Positions 42,338 through 51,051 of a stretch of 57,461 nucleotides of DNA are shown piece after piece. The notes beneath the pieces were generated by a model, which ran no database searches, had not been told where the DNA came from, and saw only the letters and a program-made list of their open reading frames with translations. Source of the stretch: Amycolatopsis tucumanensis (GTDB lineage: Bacteria > Actinomycetota > Actinomycetes > Mycobacteriales > Pseudonocardiaceae); contig NZ_JAKGSD010000049.1 of NCBI RefSeq assembly GCF_021654135.1, forward strand, positions 5,946-63,406, read 5' to 3'. The position numbers and the translations under genes were made by a program. Within the stretch, counting starts at the first letter, position 1; the number at the start of each line of letters is the position of its first letter.

Positions 42338-43627
42338 GTGCGAACGGGCAAACTACTGGTCGCGGCGGTGCTGACCGTTTCCGCCCTCACCGTCCCCGGA
42401 GCGAGTACCACCATCACCGAACAGGCGCACACCGGGCGGATCGACCGTCCGCAGTACGAGTTCGCACCGGCCGACACGGTGCTGCGCCCGGGCGCGCCCG
42501 GCGAGGTGGGCCTCGATCCCGCGCCGCTGCTGGCCGCCGAGCAGTTCCTGAGCGACTGGGCCAAACCGGATCCGGTTTCCGGGCACCCGCACTTCTCCGG
42601 CGCGGCCGGAATCCTCGCGCACGACGGGGTGATCGTCGAGGAGACCGCGACCGGCGGGGCGCTCCGGTACGCCGACGCCGCGGGCGCCGAGCTGCCGCCC
42701 GACCAGCAGGTGCCGGTGCGCGCCGACACGATCTTCGACCTGGCCTCGATCACCAAGGTGTTCACGTCCCTCGCGGTGATGCAGCTCGTGGAGGACGGCA
42801 AGGTGGCCCTGGACCGGCCGGTCGCCGACTACCTGCCCGAGTTCGCGGCGAACGGGAAGCAGCAGGTGACCGTGCGGCAGCTGCTCACCCACACCTCTGG
42901 CCTGGCCGCCGACCCGCGCCCGTCCCTGTGGGAGGGCTACCCGGACATCCCGTCCCGGCGGAAGGCCGTGCTCGACAGTCCGCTGACGAACGAGCCGGGC
43001 ACGACGTACCTCTACTCGGACATCAACCTGATGACGCTCGGCTTCCTCGTCGAGCGGATCGCCGGGCAGCCGCTCGACGTCGTGGTGCGGGACCGGATCA
43101 CCCTGCCCCTCGGGATGACCGACACGACGTTCAACCCGCCCGCGGAGAAGCTCGGCCGGATCGCGGCCACCGAGTTCCAGGCGGATCCACCACGCGGCAT
43201 GGTGCGCAGCCAGGTCCACGACGAGAACGCGTGGGCGCTGGGCGGGGTGTCCGGTCACGCCGGCATCTTCTCCACCGCGCCGGACCTGGCGGTGCTCGCG
43301 CAGACGATCCTCAACGGCGGCGCCTACCGGGACGCCCGCATCCTGCGCCCGGAGACCGTGCGGGACATGCTGACCGACTACAACCAGGCCTTCCCCGGTC
43401 ACGCGCACGGGCTCGGGTTCGAGCTGGACCAGCGGTTCTACATGGGAGCGCTGTCCGCCCCCACCACCGCGGGCCACACCGGGTTCACCGGCACGTCGCT
43501 GGTCATCGATCCGGTGTCCCGGTCGTTTGCGATCCTGCTGACCAATCGCGTTCACCCGACCCGCGACTGGGGTTCGATCAACCCGGCCCGCGAGAAGTGG
43601 GCGAGCTCGCTGGCCGAAGCGCGGTGA
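42338..43627 (+). CDS. beta-lactamase-fold serine hydrolase (AmiE-like amidase)
   Basis: A 429-residue exported protein. The signal peptide is residues 1-22 (LLVAAVLTVSALTVPGAS). SxxK is SITK with Ser137 and Lys140; the second motif is YSDIN (Tyr-Ser-Asp); the third is HTGFTG. This is the class C/esterase-type fold of Bacillus AmiE, the MurNAc-L-Ala amidase encoded beside namZ and nagZ; the context makes that role likely, although DD-peptidase or esterase activity is possible. The start is GTG 42338. Confidence 0.85.
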   Translation: MRTGKLLVAAVLTVSALTVPGASTTITEQAHTGRIDRPQYEFAPADTVLRPGAPGEVGLDPAPLLAAEQFLSDWAKPDPVSGHPHFSGAAGILAHDGVIVEETATGGALRYADAAGAELPPDQQVPVRADTIFDLASITKVFTSLAVMQLVEDGKVALDRPVADYLPEFAANGKQQVTVRQLLTHTSGLAADPRPSLWEGYPDIPSRRKAVLDSPLTNEPGTTYLYSDINLMTLGFLVERIAGQPLDVVVRDRITLPLGMTDTTFNPPAEKLGRIAATEFQADPPRGMVRSQVHDENAWALGGVSGHAGIFSTAPDLAVLAQTILNGGAYRDARILRPETVRDMLTDYNQAFPGHAHGLGFELDQRFYMGALSAPTTAGHTGFTGTSLVIDPVSRSFAILLTNRVHPTRDWGSINPAREKWASSLAEAR

Positions 43628-44037
43628 AACCGGTCCGGCTGTAGGCCGAATTACCCGCGGCCGGACAGGTGATCTTTCGGCGAGCGGACACTCACCGTGC
43701 ATCCGGGTGGTGTGCCACCAACCAGCGCCAACGAATTTCGGACACTCGTGTCCGTCACGAACAGTTACCGGACGGCTGCTCCATTCGTACTTAAAGTGCG
43801 CAGAGTCGCGTCATACCATCGTGGCGGGGAAGTCCCTATCACTGAGACGCGAGCGGGAGCCACCGACGATCGTCGGCTGTTTCGGGAACCATCGGAAGTT
43901 GCCAAGTCGTTAACTTGATGACGTTAACAACCACGACGTAGTTGGCGACTTTCCGGGCAACTGAGTCACCGCAGCTCGGCCGTGCAGGGGCGGGCGAGTT
44001 GCGATCATCCCTAAGGATGTGGGTAACCTTGTCTCAA
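43628..44037. other. regulatory interval upstream of murR
   Basis: About 410 bp with no credible gene and lower GC near the right end. It holds three dyads: CGGACAC-TC-GTGTCCG (43739-43754), CCGACGATCGTCGG (43863-43876), and a direct repeat of CGTTAAC at 43908 and 43922. The -10-like TAACCT at 44024-44029 ends 8 bp before the murR ATG, giving a leaderless mRNA. The CGTTAAC pair is the best candidate for a MurR site. Confidence 0.5.
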
Positions 44038-45030
44038 ATGCCTACGGTTAGTAAGTTTCCCACGGAAACGGATACCGATTCCGTGACGGGGCAGGCACCG
44101 AGCGAGATCGGTTCGGTCGCACGCGAGTCCGAAACCAGTCCCCTGGTCCGGATCCGGTCGCTGCTGCCCGGTCTGGCCAGGGCGGAACAGCGTGTAGCCA
44201 AGGTCGTCCTCGATGACCCGTCTGCAGTAGCGCGCCGGTCGATCACCGAGGTGGCTCTCGCAGCGAACACCAGCGAAACCACGGTGACCCGGTTCTGCAA
44301 GGCCGTGGGGGTCGGCGGGTACCCGCAGCTGCGGATCGCGCTGGCCGCCGACACCGCCCGCTCGGAGGCGCGATCGGCTCGCAACCTGGGCGGCGAGATC
44401 GCCGTGGACGACGACCTGGCCGCAGTGGTCGGCAAGGTCAGCTTCGCCGACGCCCGCGCGGTGGAGGAGACCGCCGACCAGCTCGACATCGCGACCCTGC
44501 AGCGCGTGATCGAACTGCTCGCGAACGCCGGGCGCACCGACGTCTACGGCGTCGGCGCGAGCGCGTTCGTCGCCGCCGACCTGCAGCAGAAGCTGCACCG
44601 CATCGGCCGCGTGTGTTTCGCCTGGTCGGACACGCACATCATGCTGACCTCGGCCGCCGTGCTGGGCGCCGGCGACGTCGCGATCGGCGTCTCCCACACC
44701 GGCGCGACCACCGACACCGTCGAGGCGCTGCGGGTGGCCCGCGAGCACGGCGCGACCACGGTGGCGCTGACCAACTTCCCGCGCTCGCCGATCACCGAGG
44801 TCGCCGACTACGTGCTGACCACGGCCGCACGCGAGACGACCTTCCGCTCGGGCGCGACCGCGAGCCGGATCGCCCAGCTCACGGTCATCGACTGCCTGTT
44901 CATCGGCGTCGCGCAGCACCACATGGAGAGCGCGTCCGCCGCGCTGGAAGCCACTCGCGACGCCGTCGGCGGTCACCGCCTCGGCGTGCGACCGGACGGC
45001 CGGAGGCGGCCGCGAGAAACCGGAAAGTGA
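44038..45030 (+). CDS. MurR/RpiR family transcriptional regulator
   Basis: A 330-residue regulator. The N-terminal RpiR HTH (about 40-110) reads SITEVALAANTSETTVTRFC KAVG (space added). The C-terminal SIS sugar-phosphate domain (about 150-300) has VYGVGASAFVAADLQQKLHR, GVSHTGATTDTVEAL and ALTNFPRSPITEVADYVL. It presumably senses MurNAc-6-phosphate and controls murQ and perhaps nagZ-namZ-amiE. A basic tail (GRRRPRETGK) follows. The ATG at 44038 is chosen because a -10 box sits just upstream and no Shine-Dalgarno is seen. The stop overlaps the murQ GTG. Confidence 0.92.
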   Translation: MPTVSKFPTETDTDSVTGQAPSEIGSVARESETSPLVRIRSLLPGLARAEQRVAKVVLDDPSAVARRSITEVALAANTSETTVTRFCKAVGVGGYPQLRIALAADTARSEARSARNLGGEIAVDDDLAAVVGKVSFADARAVEETADQLDIATLQRVIELLANAGRTDVYGVGASAFVAADLQQKLHRIGRVCFAWSDTHIMLTSAAVLGAGDVAIGVSHTGATTDTVEALRVAREHGATTVALTNFPRSPITEVADYVLTTAARETTFRSGATASRIAQLTVIDCLFIGVAQHHMESASAALEATRDAVGGHRLGVRPDGRRRPRETGK

Positions 45031-45977
45031 GCACGAAGGAAACGGTGAGACGCATGATGACGGTGCCGAGTCAGGTGGTCCACGTCGATTCCCCGACCGA
45101 GCAGCGCAACCCCCGCACCACCGAGATCGACCGGATGTCGACCCTCGGCATCCTGACCATGATCAACGACGAGGACCGCCGGGTCCCCGATGCGGTCGCC
45201 AAGGTCCTGCCCGAGCTGGCGGACGCGGTCGATCATGCGGTGGAGGCGCTGCGCACCGGCCATCGTGTGCACTACGTCGGCGCGGGCACGTCCGGCCGTC
45301 TGGCGACGCTGGACGCCGCCGAGCTCGTGCCGACGTTCAACGTGCCTGCCGACTGGTTCGTCGCGCACCACGCGGGCGGCGACCGGGCGTTGCGCGAAGC
45401 GGTCGAGAACGCCGAGGACGACGCCGCCGCGGGTGCCGCGGAGATCTCGGCTTCGGTGCGGGCGGGCGACTTCGTGCTGGGCCTGACCGCGTCCGGCCGC
45501 ACCCCGTTCGTCATCGGCGCGCTGCAGGCGGCCGCGCGGCTGGGCGCGACGACCGGCCTGGTTTCGGGCAACGCGCGTGCGGCCAGGCCGTCCGGGGTCG
45601 ACGTGTTCATCTCGGTGGACACCGGTCCGGAGGTCATCGCGGGGTCGACGCGGATGAAGGCGGGCTCGGCGCAGAAGATCCTGCTGACCGCGTTCTCCAC
45701 TGCCACGATGATCAAGCTCGGCCGGACCTACTCGAACCTGATGGTCAGCCTGCGCGCGACCAACGCGAAGCTGCGCGGCCGGACGCTGCGCATCCTCAGC
45801 GAGGCGACGGGCGCGGACGAGCGGGAAGCCGCCGAGGCCCTGGCGGAGGCGAACGGTGACTTGAAGGTCGCGCTGGTGCACCTGCTGTGCGGGGTGGACG
45901 CGGCGACGGCGGCGGACATGCTGGCCGCGAACGGCGGGCACGTGCGGGAGGCGCTGCTCGCCTGCGCGACGACCTGA
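45027..45977 (+). CDS. murQ: N-acetylmuramic acid 6-phosphate etherase
   Basis: A 316-residue SIS-fold lyase that splits MurNAc-6P into GlcNAc-6P and D-lactate in the cytosol. Signatures: TEQRNPRTTEIDRMSTLGIL, YVGAGTSGRLATLDAAELVP (catalytic Glu in AAEL), EAVENAEDDAAAG (second Glu), and STRMKAGSAQKILL. The C-terminal UBA-like helical domain is present. The GTG start at 45027 overlaps the murR stop (GTGA); an ATG at 45057 with GGTGAG at 7-nt spacing is an alternative. Confidence 0.95.
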   Translation: MSTKETVRRMMTVPSQVVHVDSPTEQRNPRTTEIDRMSTLGILTMINDEDRRVPDAVAKVLPELADAVDHAVEALRTGHRVHYVGAGTSGRLATLDAAELVPTFNVPADWFVAHHAGGDRALREAVENAEDDAAAGAAEISASVRAGDFVLGLTASGRTPFVIGALQAAARLGATTGLVSGNARAARPSGVDVFISVDTGPEVIAGSTRMKAGSAQKILLTAFSTATMIKLGRTYSNLMVSLRATNAKLRGRTLRILSEATGADEREAAEALAEANGDLKVALVHLLCGVDAATAADMLAANGGHVREALLACATT

Positions 45978-45978
45978 G

Positions 45979-46035
45979 GTCGCGCAGTCCCGGGGAGGTG
46001 CGCGGGGAGCGTCGCACTTCCCCGAATTGCGCGAC
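45979..46035 (+). terminator. hairpin after murQ
   Basis: GTCGCGC pairs with GCGCGAC on the outside, and CGGGGAGGTGCG with CGCACTTCCCCG inside. It starts at the murQ stop. There is no U-run, so it may be a weak or Rho-assisted terminator. Confidence 0.6.
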
Positions 46036-46125
46036 TGCGAGCGGTTGACGACGGCCAGCGCACGGCACCGCGGTCAACCCCGGCACCACCGCCGCGTGCG
46101 GAACGCGGCCCGCCGACGAGGCAGC

Positions 46126-46851
46126 TCAGCCGGCGGCGTCGGCGATGCTCTTGGCCTCCCGCGCGCCCGCTTCCAGCGCTTCACACACGAAGAGGAGCCA
46201 CGAGCGCACGCCGTCGGGGCTTCCGGTCGCGAAGGCCGCCGCCGTCTCCTGGTACCGCGCTGACCGGCGGAAGAAGGCGACCTCGGGGACGCTCAGGCCC
46301 TTCGGGTCGACGCCACTCGCCGTCATGGTCAGGCGAGCCGCGGCGCGGGCCAGCACGCCGTCCGCCGTGCCGAAGGGCCGCAGGCTGAGCAGCTCGCCGT
46401 GCACGACGGCGGTCAGCACGGGGCCTGGCACCGACGTCGCGCCCGTGACCAGCTGCGTCAGCAGGTCCAGGCGGGCACCGGCGGCCGGGTCGGGGCGGCC
46501 CAGCGCGTCCTGGTGGTCGACGAGATCGGCCGCGGCCAGGACGTGCATCCGGGCCAGCGCCTGTCGCGGGGCGCGGCGCCAGGTGGGCAGCAGCGACTCG
46601 CTCGCTTCCGCCACCCGCAGCGCGCCGGCCAGGATCGGGTCCTTCACCTCGGCGTCGGCCGGAATTTCCGGGTCCGCGCCGTCGAGCGCGGCCGACGCCC
46701 GGGCGCCCCGGACGGACGCCTCGGCCGCGGTGGCCGAGCCGCCGCGCAGGTTCACGGGGAGGCGGTGCACGGCGAAGACCGCGTCCTGCGCCTTCTTCGC
46801 CGCCTCGGCCACGCCCTCCAGTTCGAGCAGCGGCGCCAGTGGGTCGCTCAT
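46126..46851 (-). CDS. Fic-fold-like protein with an eroded active motif
   Basis: A 241-residue helical protein at the place of Rv3662c-type conserved hypotheticals. HGELLSLRPFGTADGVLARA lies where Fic proteins have HxFxxIHPFxDGNGRxxR: the general shape (RPF, then small residues, then ARAAARL) remains but the catalytic His and the NGR anion site are gone. The upstream part (LARMHVLAAADL) is also Fic-like. AMPylation is therefore unlikely. ATG 46851 overlaps the stop of the phosphoribosyltransferase gene (ATGA), so the two are coupled. Confidence 0.65.
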   Translation of the reverse strand: MSDPLAPLLELEGVAEAAKKAQDAVFAVHRLPVNLRGGSATAAEASVRGARASAALDGADPEIPADAEVKDPILAGALRVAEASESLLPTWRRAPRQALARMHVLAAADLVDHQDALGRPDPAAGARLDLLTQLVTGATSVPGPVLTAVVHGELLSLRPFGTADGVLARAAARLTMTASGVDPKGLSVPEVAFFRRSARYQETAAAFATGSPDGVRSWLLFVCEALEAGAREAKSIADAAG

Positions 46852-47342
46852 GCGTCCAGCACCTGCCCCTCGCGCCGGATCACCGGCGGCTGCTTCGACC
46901 AGGCGAAGTTGATCCACCGGTCCGTGCGCCGCCAGACGTACTCGCACTTCACCTCTGACCAGGGCTTTTCGTACACCACCGCGCACCGCACGTCCGCCAC
47001 GTGGTCCGCGCAGAAGTCACGCACCAGCTTGAGCGTGGCGCCGGTGTCGGCGACGTCGTCGGCCACCAGGACCTTCGCGCCGGTCAGGTCGACGGCGTTC
47101 GGCACCGGCGGCAGCATCACCGGCAGTTCGAGCCGCTCGCCGACGCCGGTGTAGAACTCGACGTTCATGACGTGCAGGTTCTTCACGTCGAGCGCGTAGC
47201 CGAGCGCGCCGGCGACGAACAACCCGCCGCGGGCGATGGACAGGATCACGTCCGGCTCGTACCCGCTGTCCGCCACCTGCTGGGCGAGCTCCCGGCTGGC
47301 CGAACCGAACAACTCCCAGGTGAGCTCTTCCCGCTCAGCCAC
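46848..47342 (-). CDS. type I phosphoribosyltransferase (Gpt-like)
   Basis: A 164-residue cytosolic protein. The PRPP motif KVLVADDVADTGATLKLV is clear. LSIARGGLFVAGALGYAL and a C-terminal RRTDRWINFAWSKQPPV resemble xanthine/hypoxanthine-guanine PRTases of archaeal and actinobacterial type; the exact base is unknown. It starts with GTG 47342 preceded by GGAGG at 5-nt spacing. It is distinct from hpt at 2.9 kb, so it may serve xanthine or another base. Confidence 0.88.
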   Translation of the reverse strand: MAEREELTWELFGSASRELAQQVADSGYEPDVILSIARGGLFVAGALGYALDVKNLHVMNVEFYTGVGERLELPVMLPPVPNAVDLTGAKVLVADDVADTGATLKLVRDFCADHVADVRCAVVYEKPWSEVKCEYVWRRTDRWINFAWSKQPPVIRREGQVLDA

Positions 47343-47454
47343 TCGGACCTCCTTCGACGCGTCCCCGCGAGCATATGAGGCGACGAAGTGGACCTTGAAA
47401 GCAAGCCGGAACTGGCACTGCCGAAAGACCAGTTCGGACGGGTACCGTCCCCGC

Positions 47455-48033
47455 GTGAACTGGCACGACCGGCCCGCGCTGCGCGGCAAGCACGTCCACC
47501 TCGAACCGCTCGGCCAGGAACACGCCGAGGGCCTGCACGAAGCCGGCCGCGACGCCGAGGTCTGGCGCTGGCTCAGCCTCCGCCAACCGGCAACCCTCGA
47601 CGACACCAGGGCCATGATCGACGACATCCTCGCCGAGCCCGGCCGGATCGCGTGGGCACAGGTCGACGCCACCACCGGCCGCGTCGCGGGCACGACCTCC
47701 TACTACGAGATCGTCCCGCGCCACCGCGGCCTCGCCATCGGCTACACCTGGATCGGCAGTCCGTGGCAGCGCACGGCGCTGAACACCGAAGCCAAACTCC
47801 TGCTGCTGGAACGCGCCTTCGACGTGCTCGGCGCACGGCGGGTCACCTGGCACACCGACCACCGCAACGAGAAGTCGCAGCGCGCCATCGAGCGGCTCGG
47901 CGCCAGCCGGGAGGGCCTGCTGCGCGCGCACCGCATCCGCCCGGACGGCAGCCGCCGCGACACCGTCGTCTACTCGCTGCTCGCCGAGGAGTGGCCTACG
48001 ACACAGGAGAACCTGCTCGATCGCGTGCGGTGA
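47455..48033 (+). CDS. GNAT family N-acetyltransferase (RimJ/RimL type)
   Basis: A 192-residue enzyme using acetyl-CoA. It begins with the RimJ/L-like GKHVHLEPLGQEHAEGL, then AIGYTWIGSPWQRTALNTEA (motif A region), and RRVTWHTDHRNEKSQRAIER LGA (space added). The substrate is unknown; it could be a ribosomal-protein N terminus or a small amine. The GTG at 47455 lies 6 bp after TACCGT (47443-47448), consistent with a leaderless mRNA. Divergent from the phosphoribosyltransferase gene. Confidence 0.88.
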   Translation: MNWHDRPALRGKHVHLEPLGQEHAEGLHEAGRDAEVWRWLSLRQPATLDDTRAMIDDILAEPGRIAWAQVDATTGRVAGTTSYYEIVPRHRGLAIGYTWIGSPWQRTALNTEAKLLLLERAFDVLGARRVTWHTDHRNEKSQRAIERLGASREGLLRAHRIRPDGSRRDTVVYSLLAEEWPTTQENLLDRVR

Positions 48034-48143
48034 TCGACGCGGGACGTGCCGTGAGGTGCTGCGCTCTTTCGTCGCGGGGGCTAACGTCGCTACCGTGCAT
48101 CCGGCGTCAGCCAGTGATGAGTGACTTCAGGAGGCCGTGCACC

Positions 48144-50108
48144 ATGACAGAGCAGTCCCCCGCGCTGGACAACCTGCTCACCGAGAACCGGACGTTCCCG
48201 CCGACCGACGAGTTCGCGGCGCAGGCCAACGCGAAGGCCGATTGGTACGAGAAGGCCGACGCCGACCGCGAAGCGTTCTGGGCCGAGCAGGCGGAGCGGC
48301 TGCACTGGGACACCAAGTGGTCCCAGGTCCTCGACTGGTCGGGCGCGCCCTTCGCCAAGTGGTTCGTCGGCGGCAAGCTGAACGTCGCGTACAACTGCGT
48401 CGACCGGCACGTCGAGTCCGGGCACGGCGAGCAGGTCGCCATCCACTGGGTCGGCGAGCCGGGCGACACCCGTGACATCACCTACGCCCAGCTCAAGGAC
48501 GAGGTGTCCAAGGCCGCGAACGCGCTGGCCTCCCTCGGCGTCACCTCCGGCGACCGGGTCGCCATCCAGCTGCCGATGATCCCCGAGGCGATCGTCGCGA
48601 TGCTGGCCTGCGCGCGGCTGGGCGCGATGCACAGCGTCGTCTTCGGCGGGTTCTCCCCGGCGGCGCTGCGCTCCCGCGTCGACGACGCCGAGGCCAAGGT
48701 CGTGATCACCTCCGACGGCCAGTACCGCCGCGGCAAGGCCGCGCCGATGAAGACGAACGTCGACGAGGCCCTCGACGGCGCCGCGAGCGTCGAGAAGGTC
48801 ATCGTCGTGCGCCGCACCGGCGAAGAGGTCCCGATGAGCGAGCGGGACGTGTGGTGGCACGAGCTCGTCGACGGCCAGTCCACCGAGCACACCCCGGAGG
48901 CGTTCGACTCCGAGCACCCGCTGTTCATCCTCTACACCAGCGGCACGACCGGGAAGCCGAAGGGCATCCTGCACACCTCCGGCGGCTACCTGACCCAGGT
49001 CGCCTACACCCACCACGTCGTCTTCGACCACAAGCCGGGCGAGGACGTCTACTGGTGCACCGCCGACATCGGCTGGGTGACCGGCCACTCCTACATCGTC
49101 TACGGCCCGCTGGCGAACCGCGCGACCCAGGTGGTCTACGAGGGCACCCCCAACACGCCGCACGAGGGCAGGCACTGGGAGATCATCCAGAACCACAAGG
49201 TCTCCATCTACTACACCGCACCGACCCTGATCCGCACGTTCATGAAGTGGGGCGAGGACATCCCGGCGAAGTACGACCTGTCCAGCCTCCGCGTGCTGGG
49301 CAGCGTCGGCGAGCCGATCAACCCCGAGGCGTGGATGTGGTACCGCGAGCACATCGGCGCGGGCAAGGCGCCGATCGTGGACACCTGGTGGCAGACCGAA
49401 ACCGGCGCGATCATGATCTCGCCGCTGCCGGGCGTCACCTCGACCAAGCCCGGTTCGGCGCAGCGCCCGCTGCCCGGCATCTCGGCGAAGGTCGTCGACG
49501 ACACCGCGACCGAGGTCGGCAAGGGCGGCGGCGGTTACCTGGTGCTGGACAAGCCGTGGCCGTCGATGCTGCGCGGCATCTGGGGCGACGACGAGCGCTT
49601 CCGCGACACGTACTGGTCACGGTTCGCCGACCAGGGCTTCTACTTCGCCGGTGACGGCGCGAAGTACGACAACGACGGCGACATCTGGCTGCTCGGCCGG
49701 GTCGACGACGTCATGAACGTGTCCGGCCACCGCATCTCCACCACGGAGGTCGAAAGCGCTCTCGTGTCGCACCCGACGGTCGCCGAAGCCGCGGTGGTGG
49801 GCGCATCCGACCCGACCACCGGGCAGGGCATCGTCGCGTTCGTGATCCTGCGCGGCTCCGCGGCCGAGGGCGGCGACGAGGCGGTGCAGGAGCTGCGCAA
49901 CCACGTCGCCAAGGAGATCGGTCCGATCGCCAAGCCGCGGCAGATCATGGTCGTGCCCGAGCTGCCGAAGACCCGCTCCGGCAAGATCATGCGCCGCCTG
50001 CTGCGCGACGTCGCCGAGAACCGCCAGATCGGCGACGTCACCACGCTGGCCGACTCCAGTGTCATGGAGCTGATCTCCAGCGGCCTGAAGTCCGGCAAGG
50101 AGGACTGA
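48144..50108 (+). CDS. acs: acetyl-CoA synthetase
   Basis: A 654-residue AMP-forming enzyme making acetyl-CoA from acetate, ATP and CoA. Signatures: FILYTSGTTGKPKGILHTSG (P-loop-like A3), DTWWQTETGAIMISPLPG, WLLGRVDDVMNVSGHRIST, and PKTRSGKIMRRLL, whose Lys is the residue silenced by acetylation in Acs. The length is standard. The ATG has AGGAGG at 9-nt spacing. The GNAT gene next door is not of the Pat type, so a regulatory link is unsupported. Confidence 0.98.
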   Translation: MTEQSPALDNLLTENRTFPPTDEFAAQANAKADWYEKADADREAFWAEQAERLHWDTKWSQVLDWSGAPFAKWFVGGKLNVAYNCVDRHVESGHGEQVAIHWVGEPGDTRDITYAQLKDEVSKAANALASLGVTSGDRVAIQLPMIPEAIVAMLACARLGAMHSVVFGGFSPAALRSRVDDAEAKVVITSDGQYRRGKAAPMKTNVDEALDGAASVEKVIVVRRTGEEVPMSERDVWWHELVDGQSTEHTPEAFDSEHPLFILYTSGTTGKPKGILHTSGGYLTQVAYTHHVVFDHKPGEDVYWCTADIGWVTGHSYIVYGPLANRATQVVYEGTPNTPHEGRHWEIIQNHKVSIYYTAPTLIRTFMKWGEDIPAKYDLSSLRVLGSVGEPINPEAWMWYREHIGAGKAPIVDTWWQTETGAIMISPLPGVTSTKPGSAQRPLPGISAKVVDDTATEVGKGGGGYLVLDKPWPSMLRGIWGDDERFRDTYWSRFADQGFYFAGDGAKYDNDGDIWLLGRVDDVMNVSGHRISTTEVESALVSHPTVAEAAVVGASDPTTGQGIVAFVILRGSAAEGGDEAVQELRNHVAKEIGPIAKPRQIMVVPELPKTRSGKIMRRLLRDVAENRQIGDVTTLADSSVMELISSGLKSGKED

Positions 50109-50115
50109 CGCACGA

Positions 50116-50151
50116 ACAAGGGCCCTGCACATCGCGGTGCAGGGCCCTTGT
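50116..50151. terminator. bidirectional terminator after acs
   Basis: CAAGGGCCCTGCAC pairs perfectly with GTGCAGGGCCCTTG around a 6-nt loop. It lies between the converging ends of acs and the secreted protein gene. Confidence 0.92.
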
Positions 50152-50176
50152 CATGGGAACCCGAGGAAAGAGTGGA

Positions 50177-50956
50177 TCAGCCGGTGACGTCCAGGTGGGC
50201 CTTCACCGGGGTCGGCCGCGGGGCCTTGCCGTTGGCGTCGGGCTTGTCGCCCGCACCCGAGCCGGCGCCGCCACCGGAGCTGGTCTTCGTCGAGGTCGGG
50301 GTGCTGGTGCCCGGCTTCGAGGTGCTCGTCGTCGGCTTGGTGGTCGGGGTCTCGCCACCGCCGTTGTCGTCGTCGCCCGGCGCGCAGGTGACCGACGCGA
50401 TGTCCAGCGTCTGCAGGTTGTCGATCTTGATGGAGATCGCGGTGACGGTGATCGAGCCGTCGTCCTTCTTGGTCTGCTTGTTCAGCACGACCGAGAGCAG
50501 ACCCGGCACGGCGACCGTGGTGTTGGTCGGCGCGGTCACGTCGAGGGTGATGTCACCGAGCTTCGCCTTGGCCAGCGACGAGGTGCCCTTGCCGCCCTCG
50601 CACTCCGCCTCGATGGCGGTCGCGGTCAGCAGCGGCTTGCCGACGCCGAGGCCGACGTTGACGTCGGCGACGCTGGCGCGCGCCTGGCCGGCGCCCGCCG
50701 AGGCGTTGAGCAGCTTGACCTGGGCCAGGCCCGGCACGTTCAGCGTGGCGAGGGACTTCTGCTCGAAGCCCTTCTCGTCGGTCACGTACGGGCTGGGGTC
50801 GATCCCGAGGAGGCCCTTGGCGGCGATCGCGTAGGCGGAGTTGACGCCGTCCGTGGTGGTCGTGGTCGCACCCGCGGCGGGCGCGAGCAGCACCGAGGTG
50901 GCGAGCGCGGTCGCGAGCACGCCGACGCCGCCGGCCACAGCCTTCTTTCTGGACAA
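50177..50956 (-). CDS. secreted choice-of-anchor P-like protein
   Basis: A 259-residue exported protein. The signal peptide is residues 1-29 (VAGGVGVLATALATSVLLAP, cleavage after AAGA). The domain begins SAYAIAAKGLLGIDPSPYVT, as in choice-of-anchor P family proteins, followed by beta-rich sequence with two cysteines (AECEGG, VTCAPG). A Ser/Thr/Pro/Gly-rich tail (about 200-245) may span the wall. There is no anchor helix. The start is probably TTG at 50956 with AAAGGGAA upstream. Confidence 0.75.
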   Translation of the reverse strand: MSRKKAVAGGVGVLATALATSVLLAPAAGATTTTTDGVNSAYAIAAKGLLGIDPSPYVTDEKGFEQKSLATLNVPGLAQVKLLNASAGAGQARASVADVNVGLGVGKPLLTATAIEAECEGGKGTSSLAKAKLGDITLDVTAPTNTTVAVPGLLSVVLNKQTKKDDGSITVTAISIKIDNLQTLDIASVTCAPGDDDNGGGETPTTKPTTSTSKPGTSTPTSTKTSSGGGAGSGAGDKPDANGKAPRPTPVKAHLDVTG

Positions 50957-50992
50957 GGAATTCCCTTTCGTGAAATGGAAATGCGGAATGAA

Positions 50993-51028
50993 GCCGGCGG
51001 CCCCCCGTGGTGCATTCCGACCGCCGGC
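50993..51028 (-). terminator. hairpin between the L,D-transpeptidase and secreted-protein genes
   Basis: GCCGGCGG and CCGCCGGC form an 8-bp stem around a 20-nt loop, 24 bp after the transpeptidase stop. It may terminate that gene or attenuate read-through. Confidence 0.5.
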
Positions 51029-51051
51029 GAAGTGCGAAGAAGCTCAGGACG

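Noticed and set aside
43697..43918. A 73-codon plus-strand frame starting MHPGGVPPTSANEF
   Set aside because: No ribosome site, low GC3 and palindromes running through it; better read as the murR regulatory region.
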